DNA of 64,000 nucleotides. It comes from CAG-390 sp045543615 (GTDB taxonomy: Bacteria > Bacillota > Clostridia > Oscillospirales > CAG-272). Of this stretch, positions 51,076-59,117 are shown in pieces. Within the stretch, counting starts at the first letter, position 1. Every line of letters starts with the position of its first letter. Position numbers and translations under genes: made by a program. The notes under the pieces are model-generated. The model was not told the origin of the DNA, ran no database searches, and was given only the letters and a program-made list of their open reading frames with translations. The stretch covers positions 1 through 64,000 of the forward strand of contig JAZPXL010000020.1 in the NCBI GenBank assembly GCA_045543615.1. The letters run 5' to 3'.

Positions 51076-52584
51076 TCACAAGCTGTCGCATTCTGTGCGC
51101 TCAAGCTCCAAGATCACCTTTGGAATTGATGAAACCGTGTCGGATGCTATCATACTTATTGAGCCATACTGCTCCTCGGCGATCTCGCCCGCTCTGCCGC
51201 AGATAAATGCAGCGAGAGCTGTGGCAATTGTTGTGTCCTTGTTGCACCAACCACAAGTGGCGGCAAGCACTCCTGAGAGAACGTCCCCACTACCTGCAGT
51301 TGCCATTCCGGCACATCCACGCTCAACAATAAAGACTCGCTCTCCGTCACTTATTATGGTCGACGGGCCTTTGAGAAGCAGGGTACAGCCTATGCGAGTT
51401 GCGTATTGAATAACTGATGGGATGGGATCGTTTACTATCTCGGATATGTTTTTTCCACACAGACGGGAGAACTCCATATTGTGAGGTGTAAGAATTATCC
51501 TCGCCCCAGATGACTTGATTGTTTCCTCGTCTATTGTGGATAATGCGTTAAGTCCGTCTGCGTCAATAATCAGCACGCCGTGGTAGTGTTTAAGCAGATA
51601 GAGGAGAATGTCACGGCAAGCACCCGAAAGACCTATACCCATTCCGATAGCAATTACCTTTGAGCGACGGATAAGGGTGTCGATTTCATCTTTATTGAAA
51701 GCAACCTCGCCGTCCTTGTGCGAGAGGGGGAAGAGCGTTGCTTCAAGTATGTTTGGAATGATATAGTCAGCTATGGCAGAGGGTGCGGCAATTGTTGCAA
51801 CGCCTGCCCCACTTCTCATAGCGGCGTTTGCCATTGATGAAAGCCTGATAGCTCCACTGTATTTTGACGAGCCACCGATTAGCGTGATATATCCATAGGT
51901 TGATTTGTTGGAATAATTGGCTCTTGGAGTGCAGATGCGTGCCGCATCGGCTGTCTCAAAGAGCTTGTATGGAGGATGGATGGGCGTGATGCCAATGGGG
52001 ACATTGATTTTTTTCTTCATATAGTCCTTTGCCATACCGAGAAAATGACCTGACTTGTATGAGCCTATCGACACGGTAAGGTCGGAATGGACGGCAAGCG
52101 TGCTCATTCCGCTGTCACCACCAAGGCCGCTGTTAATGTCAACCGAGACAACAAATGAACCACTTGTGTTTATAGCCTCGATTGCAGTTTTTGCAATACC
52201 CTCTGCCTCTCCGCGAAAGCCTGTTCCGAATATGCAATCGACGAGCGTTTTGTAGCCTTTGAGGTCGGTTTCGCTACTGAAAAAGGAGTACGGCACGCCA
52301 CTCGCCACAGCTTCATCAAAGAAAAACTTTCCGTCGGGTGAGAAACGGTCTTCAAGCAAAAAAATATGGCAGTCGATGCCGTCCTTCAAGAGAGCCGATG
52401 CGACAACAAATCCGTCACCTGCGTTGTTGCCGACTCCACAAACTATTCCGACAGGTGCTCTCCATTCCACGCATTTCTTCACCGAGAGGCCTGCCCTCTG
52501 CATAAGCGTGCGTGATGGAACGCCACCCTCTATGGTTGCTCTGTCGCTCTCCCTCATATTTTTAGTTGATAGAATATCAGTCAT
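51076..52584 (-). CDS. nnr: Bifunctional NAD(P)HX epimerase/dehydratase
   Basis: A 502-residue metabolite-repair enzyme. The N-terminal epimerase domain (1 to about 205; VCGVGNNAGDGFVVASAL, VDCIFGTGFRGEAEG, SVDINSGLGGDSG) equilibrates the epimers of hydrated NAD(P)H. The C-terminal ribokinase-like dehydratase (about 215-500; GYITLIGGSSKYSGAIRLSS, IDADGLNAL, LTPHNMEFSRLCG, TAGSGDVLSGVLAATCG) restores NAD(P)H with ADP. ATG 52584 gives the usual family start; a longer frame would enter the promoter. It is monocistronic. Confidence 0.93.
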   Translation of the reverse strand: MTDILSTKNMRESDRATIEGGVPSRTLMQRAGLSVKKCVEWRAPVGIVCGVGNNAGDGFVVASALLKDGIDCHIFLLEDRFSPDGKFFFDEAVASGVPYSFFSSETDLKGYKTLVDCIFGTGFRGEAEGIAKTAIEAINTSGSFVVSVDINSGLGGDSGMSTLAVHSDLTVSIGSYKSGHFLGMAKDYMKKKINVPIGITPIHPPYKLFETADAARICTPRANYSNKSTYGYITLIGGSSKYSGAIRLSSMANAAMRSGAGVATIAAPSAIADYIIPNILEATLFPLSHKDGEVAFNKDEIDTLIRRSKVIAIGMGIGLSGACRDILLYLLKHYHGVLIIDADGLNALSTIDEETIKSSGARIILTPHNMEFSRLCGKNISEIVNDPIPSVIQYATRIGCTLLLKGPSTIISDGERVFIVERGCAGMATAGSGDVLSGVLAATCGWCNKDTTIATALAAFICGRAGEIAEEQYGSISMIASDTVSSIPKVILELERTECDSL

Positions 52585-52611
52585 TTTTCTGCCTCCGTTT
52601 CGTCTGCTTGC

Positions 52612-52640
52612 ATTATACCACACAAAGCGTGTGTTGTCAA
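52612..52640 (-). promoter_or_regulatory. Promoter of the nnr gene, with dyad
   Basis: On the minus strand TTGACA (52635-52640) and TATAAT (52612-52617) are separated by 17 bp. The spacer contains the inverted repeat ACACA-CGCTT-TGTGT, a possible operator. Confidence 0.68.
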
Positions 52641-52652
52641 GAAATGGCGAAA

Positions 52653-52680
52653 ACGAGCAGTCGGATATCCGACTGCTCGT
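52653..52680 (-). terminator. Terminator of the ThuA gene
   Basis: ACGAGCAGTCGGAT/ATCCGACTGCTCGT is a perfect 28-bp palindrome followed by TTTT on the minus strand. It also sits just upstream of the nnr promoter. Confidence 0.82.
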
Positions 52681-52694
52681 CTATATGCAAATAA

Positions 52695-53510
52695 TTATTT
52701 GTCCTCAGTAAGTCCAAGCTGCTCGAATACAGGAGGCCATACGTTTGAGTTCGGGCCTATTTTGCCTTCTGCAAGAAGAGTGGAGTAGCGAGAGGTACGG
52801 TGAGGGCAATCGTCTTTGTATGCGTAACCGGGCTTTGAGGGTGCGCACCAATAAACTGCGTTGGTGATTATGCGCTGAACATAAGGATTGTAGAATGAGG
52901 GACAGGTTTCGTGACCGGGCTGGAAGTAGAAGATCTTACCTGCGTCACGGAGGAATGTCATACCTGAACGGAAGATGCAGCCGTCCTCATACCAGCCACC
53001 GAAGATGAGCTCATCGGGCTGAGGAATGAAGAAGGGCTCTGCGTAAAGCTCCTCGGATTCAATGAAGAAACAGTCGGGAATACCTGCTGCGATGGGGTGA
53101 GTGGGAAGCATATTCCACATAATTTCTTTCTGATTACGTCCCCAAGAAAGATTACCCGTTGTGCCGATGATAGCACGGAAGGGCTTTGAATGGTGAGCAG
53201 AGTGGAGAGCGATGAAACCCATCTTTCCGAGATAAACTCTGCGCTGAATGCGAGTTACAAGCGCATCATCAACCTCACCGTGTGCCATATGTCCCCACCA
53301 AATGAGAACATCGGTGTTATCGAGCACCTCGGGAGGAAGTCCCTGATCGGGATCGTCAAGGGCTGCAAGTGTTATCTCAAGATCCTCGTTTACGGAGAGG
53401 AACTCCTTGATGGTTGAGTGCAGACCGTTAGGATAGAGAGCCATAGCTTCAGGGTGACTCTTCTCGTGTCTGAACTCGTTCCATATGGTTACTCTGATTT
53501 TGTTTTCCAT
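52695..53510 (-). CDS. ThuA-like (trehalose utilisation) domain protein
   Basis: A 271-residue protein with the ThuA class-I glutamine amidotransferase-like fold. VTIWNEFRHEKSHPEAMALYPNGLH, TDVLIWWGHMAHGEVDD and FIALHSAHHSKPFRAIIGTTG are conserved family blocks; the His-rich MAHGEV and HSAHHS lie where the amidotransferase site would be. ThuA takes part in sugar oxidation in rhizobia. It is often found with Gfo/Idh and isomerase genes like those at 24-26 kb. The reaction is not established. AAGGAGAAAAAC precedes the ATG. Confidence 0.9.
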   Translation of the reverse strand: MENKIRVTIWNEFRHEKSHPEAMALYPNGLHSTIKEFLSVNEDLEITLAALDDPDQGLPPEVLDNTDVLIWWGHMAHGEVDDALVTRIQRRVYLGKMGFIALHSAHHSKPFRAIIGTTGNLSWGRNQKEIMWNMLPTHPIAAGIPDCFFIESEELYAEPFFIPQPDELIFGGWYEDGCIFRSGMTFLRDAGKIFYFQPGHETCPSFYNPYVQRIITNAVYWCAPSKPGYAYKDDCPHRTSRYSTLLAEGKIGPNSNVWPPVFEQLGLTEDK

Positions 53511-53548
53511 TGTTTTTCTCCTTATGTGGTATATGGATATTTTTGTTT

Positions 53549-54247
53549 TTATTGTGGCTGGTCGTTGTTGCGTATCAGCTCATAACTCCCTGAGCGAAGA
53601 GCGTCGAGAAGCTCGTCGTTTGAAGTGATGGGATGGTCTGTAATAATTCCACCCGTCGGCAGACCGTCAGAGAGGTGGTGGAAGTCACTTCCTGAAATGG
53701 CGATGAGCGAGAATTTTTCAGCCCAGAGGCGAGCGATATCATTTCTGCTGTCGTGCTTTACGTTTCCGTTGAAGACTTCAATGCCGTCAAGCAGAGTGGG
53801 CGTAGTGACACGCATATTGTTACGGAAGGGGTGCGCTCCGAAGAGCAAATAACCACGCTCGTGCGTCATCGCACTGATGTCGGCTATCTTTCTGTCCATC
53901 AAATCATAAGAGGTGCGCAAAAAATCCTCCTCAACTCCGTAGATGAGATAATCATTTTCATCAACATTGCTTCGAAGCTCGACTCCAAGAAGCACACAAA
54001 GTCGTCCCTCTGCTGCAAGGCAGAGATCGTGGTAGTCCTTTAGATAATAATTGATCTTTTCTTCCCAAGTCCAAGAGGAAAGATCTCCCTTTGCTTTGCT
54101 TTTGTAGGTAAAGCGTGAGAGATGGTTTGTTAGAACAAGCGTGGAGTATCCCTCGCTTACAAAGTGGTCAACGATCTGGGCAGGGGTCACGGTAGCGCAG
54201 GACGAGACGGGAAAAGAATGGCAATGCAGCTCAGTTTTATATTTCAA
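53549..54247 (-). CDS. PHP-domain protein
   Basis: A 232-residue metal-dependent phosphoesterase-like protein. ELHCHSFPVSSCATVTPAQIVDHFVSEG gives the first H-x-H; LVLTNHLSRF, LLGVELRSNVDENDYLIYG, YLLFGAHPFRNNM and ISGSDFHH complete the PHP metal site. It is the third PHP protein in 7 kb and the shortest, without extra domain. Function unknown; histidinol-phosphatase-like activity is possible. Confidence 0.85.
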   Translation of the reverse strand: MKYKTELHCHSFPVSSCATVTPAQIVDHFVSEGYSTLVLTNHLSRFTYKSKAKGDLSSWTWEEKINYYLKDYHDLCLAAEGRLCVLLGVELRSNVDENDYLIYGVEEDFLRTSYDLMDRKIADISAMTHERGYLLFGAHPFRNNMRVTTPTLLDGIEVFNGNVKHDSRNDIARLWAEKFSLIAISGSDFHHLSDGLPTGGIITDHPITSNDELLDALRSGSYELIRNNDQPQ

Positions 54248-54287
54248 CTTTTCGCCTTTCTGTATGTCGAAGAAATATTATACTATT

Positions 54288-54316
54288 ATAATACTACTTT
54301 TTTCAGCTTTTTTCAA
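54288..54316 (-). promoter_or_regulatory. Promoter of the third PHP gene
   Basis: On the minus strand TTGAAA (54311-54316) and TATTAT (54288-54293) are separated by 17 bp. Confidence 0.55.
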
Positions 54317-54365
54317 TACCTTGGAATAAAAATGTAAAAAAGAATTTGTGTCAGGGAGAATAAAA

Positions 54366-54392
54366 AACTGCCTGTAAAGCTTCACAGGCAGT
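54366..54392 (-). terminator. Terminator of the M28 peptidase gene
   Basis: AACTGCCTGT pairs with ACAGGCAGTT; on the minus strand TTTTTTA follows. Confidence 0.82.
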
Positions 54393-54400
54393 TGTGGTTT

Positions 54401-55630
54401 TTATTGAGGTCTTTTTCTGCAAAGGTATTCGTCAAGCTTTGACACCATATTATCGGGGATCTTGCGAGCGACGGGGCAGAGCGCAGCGTTTGCCATACGG
54501 CTTACGAATCTCGTGATAAATAGACAGTCCTCTTCAAGCTGTTCTTCGCTCATTACAGCCTTTGTGTCGTAGCTGTTGTGGATGGTCGCAGTATTCGACG
54601 GAGCGTGTCTTGCAAAAGAAACTGAGGGGATGCCCTTGTCAGAGAAGGGTGTTGAGTCGCTTGAATAAACACCCTGATATGTATGAACAGGGAATCCACA
54701 TTCAAGTCCCATATAGCTTATATAGTGGCAAAGCTGATTTTCTGCTGTACTGCAGGAAACAAATTTACCCATAATACAGCCTATCATATCAAGGTTTACG
54801 CAGAGAGCGATATTATCAAGCTCATCCGAATGCGCCTCGCAATAAGCCTTAGAGCCGAGCAGACCACGCTCCTCGCTGCCACAGAAGATGAAGCGCAGGC
54901 CGTATCGATGTGGTACTTTGGAGAAATAGTCTGCCATATAGAGAAGACCTATACAGCCCGACATATTGTCATAAGCACCTGTGGAGAGTGAGGTTGAGTC
55001 ATAATGTGCAGTAAGAACGATGTAGCTGTCAATCTCACCCGGGAGATCGAGGATAACGTTTCTTGATGTTCCCTCATATTCTACCTGATCAATAGTGATC
55101 TTGGCAGTTGCCGCACCACCCTTGATTATCTTTATAGCATCCTTTGCGTTGATATTAACGCCAAGAATCTTGCTTCCCTTTGAGACAAAGGAGCGAAGCT
55201 CACGAGTGTCGATGTCTGAGTCGGCATAATTTGCGTTTCCGTCATAGGAGATAAAGCCGACAGCACCACTGTCAAGAAGGTCACGGTATTTCCAATAGCC
55301 GAGGTAGCCATCAAAAATTACTATCTTGCCACGGCAGAGCGAGAGGGAATATTTATCATCGGAGCGCAGATAGTAAAGCTCAGCCTCGACCTCGCCCGAG
55401 CCACAGCAGAGGTAGCCACGGCAGGGGATGGACTTTCCGTTTATTGTCAGAGAGGCAGTGCGCATAGTTGCCATATCTACGGCGAAATCCTCAAAATATG
55501 CCGATGTAGCGTATTTCTTGCAAACTGACGCAATGTATTCTGCAGTTCTTTTTTCCTCGTCGCTTCCACCTGTGCGAACATAGGCGGTATCTGCGAGTAT
55601 TTGCTTCATTGTTTTAATATCAAATTCCAA
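54401..55630 (-). CDS. M28-family zinc aminopeptidase
   Basis: A 409-residue peptidase. It carries a PA-type insertion (about 85-175) and the M28 zinc site: VLTAHYDSTS (His, Asp), YDNMSGCIGLLYMA (bridging Asp), CGSEERGLLGSKAY (catalytic Glu-Glu), NLDMIG (Asp), and a C-terminal His in ASFARHA-like APSNTATIHNSYD. No signal peptide is present, so it probably acts in the cytosol or is released by an unusual route. GGAGACATT precedes the ATG. It would remove N-terminal residues from peptides. Confidence 0.9.
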   Translation of the reverse strand: MEFDIKTMKQILADTAYVRTGGSDEEKRTAEYIASVCKKYATSAYFEDFAVDMATMRTASLTINGKSIPCRGYLCCGSGEVEAELYYLRSDDKYSLSLCRGKIVIFDGYLGYWKYRDLLDSGAVGFISYDGNANYADSDIDTRELRSFVSKGSKILGVNINAKDAIKIIKGGAATAKITIDQVEYEGTSRNVILDLPGEIDSYIVLTAHYDSTSLSTGAYDNMSGCIGLLYMADYFSKVPHRYGLRFIFCGSEERGLLGSKAYCEAHSDELDNIALCVNLDMIGCIMGKFVSCSTAENQLCHYISYMGLECGFPVHTYQGVYSSDSTPFSDKGIPSVSFARHAPSNTATIHNSYDTKAVMSEEQLEEDCLFITRFVSRMANAALCPVARKIPDNMVSKLDEYLCRKRPQ

Positions 55631-55663
55631 GGTAATGTCTCCTTTTTTGTTGTTATTTAACTA

Positions 55664-55692
55664 ATTATAACACAGAAAAACACATATATCAA
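55664..55692 (-). promoter_or_regulatory. Promoter of the M28 peptidase gene
   Basis: On the minus strand TTGATA (55687-55692) and TATAAT (55664-55669) are separated by 17 bp, with TGTGT before the -10. Confidence 0.72.
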
Positions 55693-55760
55693 GTTTTTCT
55701 ACATATCTTTTGCATTTTTGGCTGATACTAAAGAAAAAGTGAGCCAAAAGGAGTATTGTA

Positions 55761-57074
55761 ATGAATCATTTCAAGCCAACAATAGAAAAGATAAACGCAA
55801 GAGAAATAATTGATTCGAGAGGTAAGCCGACAGTTGAGGCAACCGTTGTCCTCTCTGACGGAAGTACGGGAATCGCAGCTGTTCCGTCGGGTGCATCGAC
55901 CGGAATATATGAAGCGCACGAGCTGAGGGACGGAGAGAGCGAGCGATATTTCGGTCAGGGCGTGCGTCGTGCAGTATTATCGGTAAAGAACATCATAGCC
56001 CCCGAGCTTATCGGCAGGCTTGCCACGCACACAGAGGATATTGACAAAAGAATGATTGAGCTTGACGGTACAGATAACAAAAAGAAGATTGGTGCAAACG
56101 CCATTCTTTCAGTGTCTCTTGCAACGGCACGAGCTGCAGCGGCGTTTTATTCTGTGCCGCTTTGGCAATATCTTGGAGGTGCGAGAGCGTGCAGACTTCC
56201 CGTTCCGATGTTCAACATTCTAAACGGTGGCGCACACGCATCAAACAATCTCGATATCCAAGAGTTTATGATAGTTCCCACGGGAGCACATAGCTTTTCC
56301 GAGGCTTTGCGTGCAGGCTGTGAGATTTATCATACGCTTGGCAAAATCCTATGCAACCGAAAGCTTGGCACTTCGGTGGGTGACGAGGGTGGCTATGCGC
56401 CAAACCTTGAGTCCGACACGGATGCGCTTGACCTGATTTGCCGTGCTATTGTGGAGGCAGGATACAATTTTGACACTGTGAAGATTGCACTTGATGCCGC
56501 AAGCAGTGAATGGTTTGACGAAGAGGAGGGAATTTACAGACTGCAAAAGAGTGGCAAGTGCTTCGAGGCGCACGAGCTTTGCAATATGTGGGAGGCACTA
56601 TGCTTGCGCTATCCCATCGTCTCTCTTGAGGACGGACTTGACCAGAGAGACTTTTCGGGCTGGGTAACTCTGACCGAAAAAATTGGCAGGACGGTCAGGG
56701 TGGTTGGCGACGACTTTTTTGTCACAAATCCAAAGAGAGTGAGACGTGGAATTGAGGAGGGGGCGGCAAACAGCGTCCTCATCAAGCCCAACCAGATAGG
56801 CACGCTTAGCGAAACTATGGCAGTTATCTCTATGGCAGCGGCATCGGGATATTCGACAATAATGTCGCACCGTTCGGGCGAGACGGCGGACAGCACGATA
56901 GCCGATCTCGCAGTAGCTCTTGAAACACCATTTATCAAATCAGGTGCGCCCTGCAGAAGTGAGAGGCTTGCAAAATATAACAGACTTGGTGCAATTGAGG
57001 CATCTCTCGGCGCATCGGCACGCTACGGAAGTGCAAGGGTTGTACCTAAAAAGAGGGGAGTCGGAGAGATATAA
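55761..57074 (+). CDS. eno: Enolase (phosphopyruvate hydratase)
   Basis: A 437-residue glycolytic enzyme that converts 2-phosphoglycerate to phosphoenolpyruvate. REIIDSRGKPTVEA, PSGASTGIYEAHELRD, FNILNGGAHASNNLDIQEFMI and the signature LIKPNQIGTLSET (Lys342 as catalytic base at 340-347) are all present. Metal ligands Asp (ALDAASSEW), Glu (SLEDGLDQRD) and Asp (VGDDFFVTN) are in place. The length is normal. It stands alone rather than in a glycolytic operon, and AAAAGGAG precedes the ATG. Confidence 0.97.
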   Translation: MNHFKPTIEKINAREIIDSRGKPTVEATVVLSDGSTGIAAVPSGASTGIYEAHELRDGESERYFGQGVRRAVLSVKNIIAPELIGRLATHTEDIDKRMIELDGTDNKKKIGANAILSVSLATARAAAAFYSVPLWQYLGGARACRLPVPMFNILNGGAHASNNLDIQEFMIVPTGAHSFSEALRAGCEIYHTLGKILCNRKLGTSVGDEGGYAPNLESDTDALDLICRAIVEAGYNFDTVKIALDAASSEWFDEEEGIYRLQKSGKCFEAHELCNMWEALCLRYPIVSLEDGLDQRDFSGWVTLTEKIGRTVRVVGDDFFVTNPKRVRRGIEEGAANSVLIKPNQIGTLSETMAVISMAAASGYSTIMSHRSGETADSTIADLAVALETPFIKSGAPCRSERLAKYNRLGAIEASLGASARYGSARVVPKKRGVGEI

Positions 57075-57090
57075 GCTTGTCTCATAATAA

Positions 57091-57118
57091 AAAAAGGAAG
57101 ACCGAGGTCTTCCTTTTT
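57091..57118. terminator. Bidirectional terminator between eno and folA
   Basis: AAAAAGGAAGAC pairs with GTCTTCCTTTTT around CGAG. Confidence 0.9.
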
Positions 57119-57124
57119 ATATGC

Positions 57125-57637
57125 TTATTCTTCAAATACTGCGGGAGAAGAGTTGAGATGAACGGCAAAGCGAATGTTGTATCCACCTGTCTCGAGGGGG
57201 TCGCTGATACTTTCAAGACTCCAGCCATCAAGCGTGCGAAAGTCGGGAATAAATGTGTCGGCGTCACTCGCCTTTGCCTCTATCCAAGTAACATAGGCTC
57301 TGGTGCAATATTTTGCAAGTGCATTGTATAGGCTTCCACCACCGATGAGCATAACGTCATCGGGTGCATACTCGGATACAGCGTCAAACATCTCACCGAA
57401 GCTGTGAACCACTCTAACTCCATCGGGGCAGAAAGCAGGATTATCGGAGAGTACGATGTTGACTCTGTTAGGCAAAGGTCGCATACCGGGCAGGGACTCA
57501 AAGGTCTTCTGTCCCATAACAACCGTTTTGCCACATGTCTTGCGGCGAAAATATTTCATATCTTCGGGAAGACTATAAAGCAGATCCTTATTTCTTCCGA
57601 TGGCACAGCCTTCATCGGCGGCAACAATAAGATTCAT
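57125..57637 (-). CDS. folA: Dihydrofolate reductase
   Basis: A 170-residue enzyme that reduces dihydrofolate with NADPH. Motifs: LIVAADEGCAIGRNKDLLYSLPEDMKYF (active-site Asp-equivalent position, Glu24-Asp25 region), TVVMGQKTFESLP, and IGGGSLYNALAKY (NADPH-binding G-G-x-x-x-Y). ATG 57637 is preceded by GTGAGGTG. It lies 8 bp after thymidylate synthase, the usual thyA-folA order. Confidence 0.93.
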   Translation of the reverse strand: MNLIVAADEGCAIGRNKDLLYSLPEDMKYFRRKTCGKTVVMGQKTFESLPGMRPLPNRVNIVLSDNPAFCPDGVRVVHSFGEMFDAVSEYAPDDVMLIGGGSLYNALAKYCTRAYVTWIEAKASDADTFIPDFRTLDGWSLESISDPLETGGYNIRFAVHLNSSPAVFEE

Positions 57638-57645
57638 TTTACACC

Positions 57646-58476
57646 TCACACAGCGACAGGGATCTTAAATCCCGTGGGATTTGCGACATAGTTCTCAAAT
57701 ACTACATCCTCAACCCCAAAGTCATAGAAGTTTGTGATCTCGGGATTGAGACGGAAGATTGGTGCGTCAAACTGAGGACGCTCAAGCATCTCGCGGACGA
57801 GAGGAATGTGACGGTCGTAAATATGCGCATCGGCAATTACGTGGACAAACTCACCGGGGAGAAGTCCGGATACCTGAGCAAACATACAGAGAAGAGCGGC
57901 GTACTGTACCACGTTCCAGTTGTTTGCAACGAGCATATCCTGTGAACGCTGATTGAGTATGCCGTTTAAGTATTTACCTGTGACGTTGAATGTCATAGAA
58001 TACGCACAGGGGTAGAGATTCATCTCGTGAAGGTCTGCGTGTGTGTATATATTTGTCATAATTCGTCTTGATGACGGATTGTGGGAGAGGTCATAGAGAA
58101 CACGGTCTACCTGGTCAAACTCTCCCTCGGGATATTTGTGCTTGATACCAAGCTGATAGCCGTATGCCTTACCAATCGTGCCGTCATCTCCTGCCCACGC
58201 ATCCCAGATATGTGAGCCAAGCTCACTTATTCTGTTGGACTTCTTCTGCCAGATCCAAAGAATCTCATCTATGCAGTTTTTTACGCCTGTACGACGGAGA
58301 GTCATTATCGGGAACTCCTCGCGCAAGTCATAACGGTTGGTGATACAGAATTTCTTTACGGTGTGCGCAGGTGCGCCATCCTCCCAACGAGGACGGACTT
58401 CAAGCTCTGTGTCATAAAAGCCATTCTCTAAAATATCAAGACAGTTCTGAATATATATCTTGTCGGCTCTGCTCAT
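57646..58476 (-). CDS. thyA: Thymidylate synthase
   Basis: A 276-residue enzyme that methylates dUMP to dTMP with methylene-tetrahydrofolate. Catalytic Cys157 lies in YPCAYSM (usually PCH or PCA), with SRRIM before it (phosphate-binding Arg137-138) and NQRSQDMLVANNWNVVQYA after it (dUMP-binding QRS-D-x-x-x-G/N). IWDAWAG and YGYQLG are also conserved. The product dihydrofolate is recycled by the next gene. Confidence 0.95.
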   Translation of the reverse strand: MSRADKIYIQNCLDILENGFYDTELEVRPRWEDGAPAHTVKKFCITNRYDLREEFPIMTLRRTGVKNCIDEILWIWQKKSNRISELGSHIWDAWAGDDGTIGKAYGYQLGIKHKYPEGEFDQVDRVLYDLSHNPSSRRIMTNIYTHADLHEMNLYPCAYSMTFNVTGKYLNGILNQRSQDMLVANNWNVVQYAALLCMFAQVSGLLPGEFVHVIADAHIYDRHIPLVREMLERPQFDAPIFRLNPEITNFYDFGVEDVVFENYVANPTGFKIPVAV

Positions 58477-58555
58477 TTTTTACCTCACAAAATCAAAAAA
58501 ATGTTGTCGTGCATTCTCTGTATAAGCTTTTGGAAGTCGCTTTTTGTGCGAAAGC

Positions 58556-58864
58556 TTAAAACTCGTAGTCAATAACAGCTCTGTCTGTGCTTACAGTCTT
58601 TACGTATTCGCTGATTTTTACGTGGTCTGGATGAATTTTGTATGCGGCAAGGGCATCGAGATCATCAAAAACTGTGACAAGCACCATATCGTGCGACATA
58701 ACAGTTCCCGAAACATCACGTCCGATTTCCATACTGCGAAGACCGTCTATTTTACCACTCTCAAAAAGTGCGTAGAGCGCGTTCTTTACATACTCAAGGT
58801 TTTCGTCCTTGCTTTTACCGTTTGCATTGTCGGAAAATTTCCACATTACTATATGACGAATCAT
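58556..58864 (-). CDS. Dabb-family stress-responsive alpha/beta barrel protein
   Basis: A 102-residue protein. MIRHIVMWKFSD at the start, the central LRSMEIGRDVSG, DMVLVTVFDDLDALAAYKIHPDHVKISEYVK are diagnostic of the Dabb ferredoxin-like fold, usually dimeric. Family members are stress-induced in plants and common in bacteria with unclear function. It precedes thyA by 79 bp and may share its transcript. Confidence 0.9.
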   Translation of the reverse strand: MIRHIVMWKFSDNANGKSKDENLEYVKNALYALFESGKIDGLRSMEIGRDVSGTVMSHDMVLVTVFDDLDALAAYKIHPDHVKISEYVKTVSTDRAVIDYEF

Positions 58865-58899
58865 TTTTTACCTCATATTTGATCAATTTTATTGATTAG

Positions 58900-58928
58900 A
58901 TTTTATCATAAAGAAGCGTCGATGTCAA
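58900..58928 (-). promoter_or_regulatory. Promoter of the Dabb-thyA-folA genes
   Basis: On the minus strand TTGACA (58923-58928) and TAAAAT (58900-58905) are separated by 17 bp. Confidence 0.65.
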
Positions 58929-59051
58929 TACTCATCTTGCCAAAAGGCAGAATAGGAGGGGAGAAAAGAGCGGGAGAGGAGTATATTTTGAACAACAGAA
59001 AAAAGACTTAGAAAAAATTGCGCATTGGAGTGGCAGGTTTTACCGTTTCTA

Positions 59052-59080
59052 TTGACTTTTTTTATATTTTGTAGTATTAT
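59052..59080 (+). promoter_or_regulatory. Promoter of the aminotransferase gene
   Basis: TTGACT (59052-59057) and TATTAT (59075-59080) are separated by 17 bp; the leader is about 30 nt. Confidence 0.65.
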
Positions 59081-59117
59081 AAATAATGTATATTTATTTT
59101 TTGAGGTAAAAACAACT

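Noticed and set aside
53750..54240. Plus-strand frame near 53753-54043 as a separate gene
   Set aside because: Complete overlap with the well-supported PHP gene on the other strand and no ribosome binding site.
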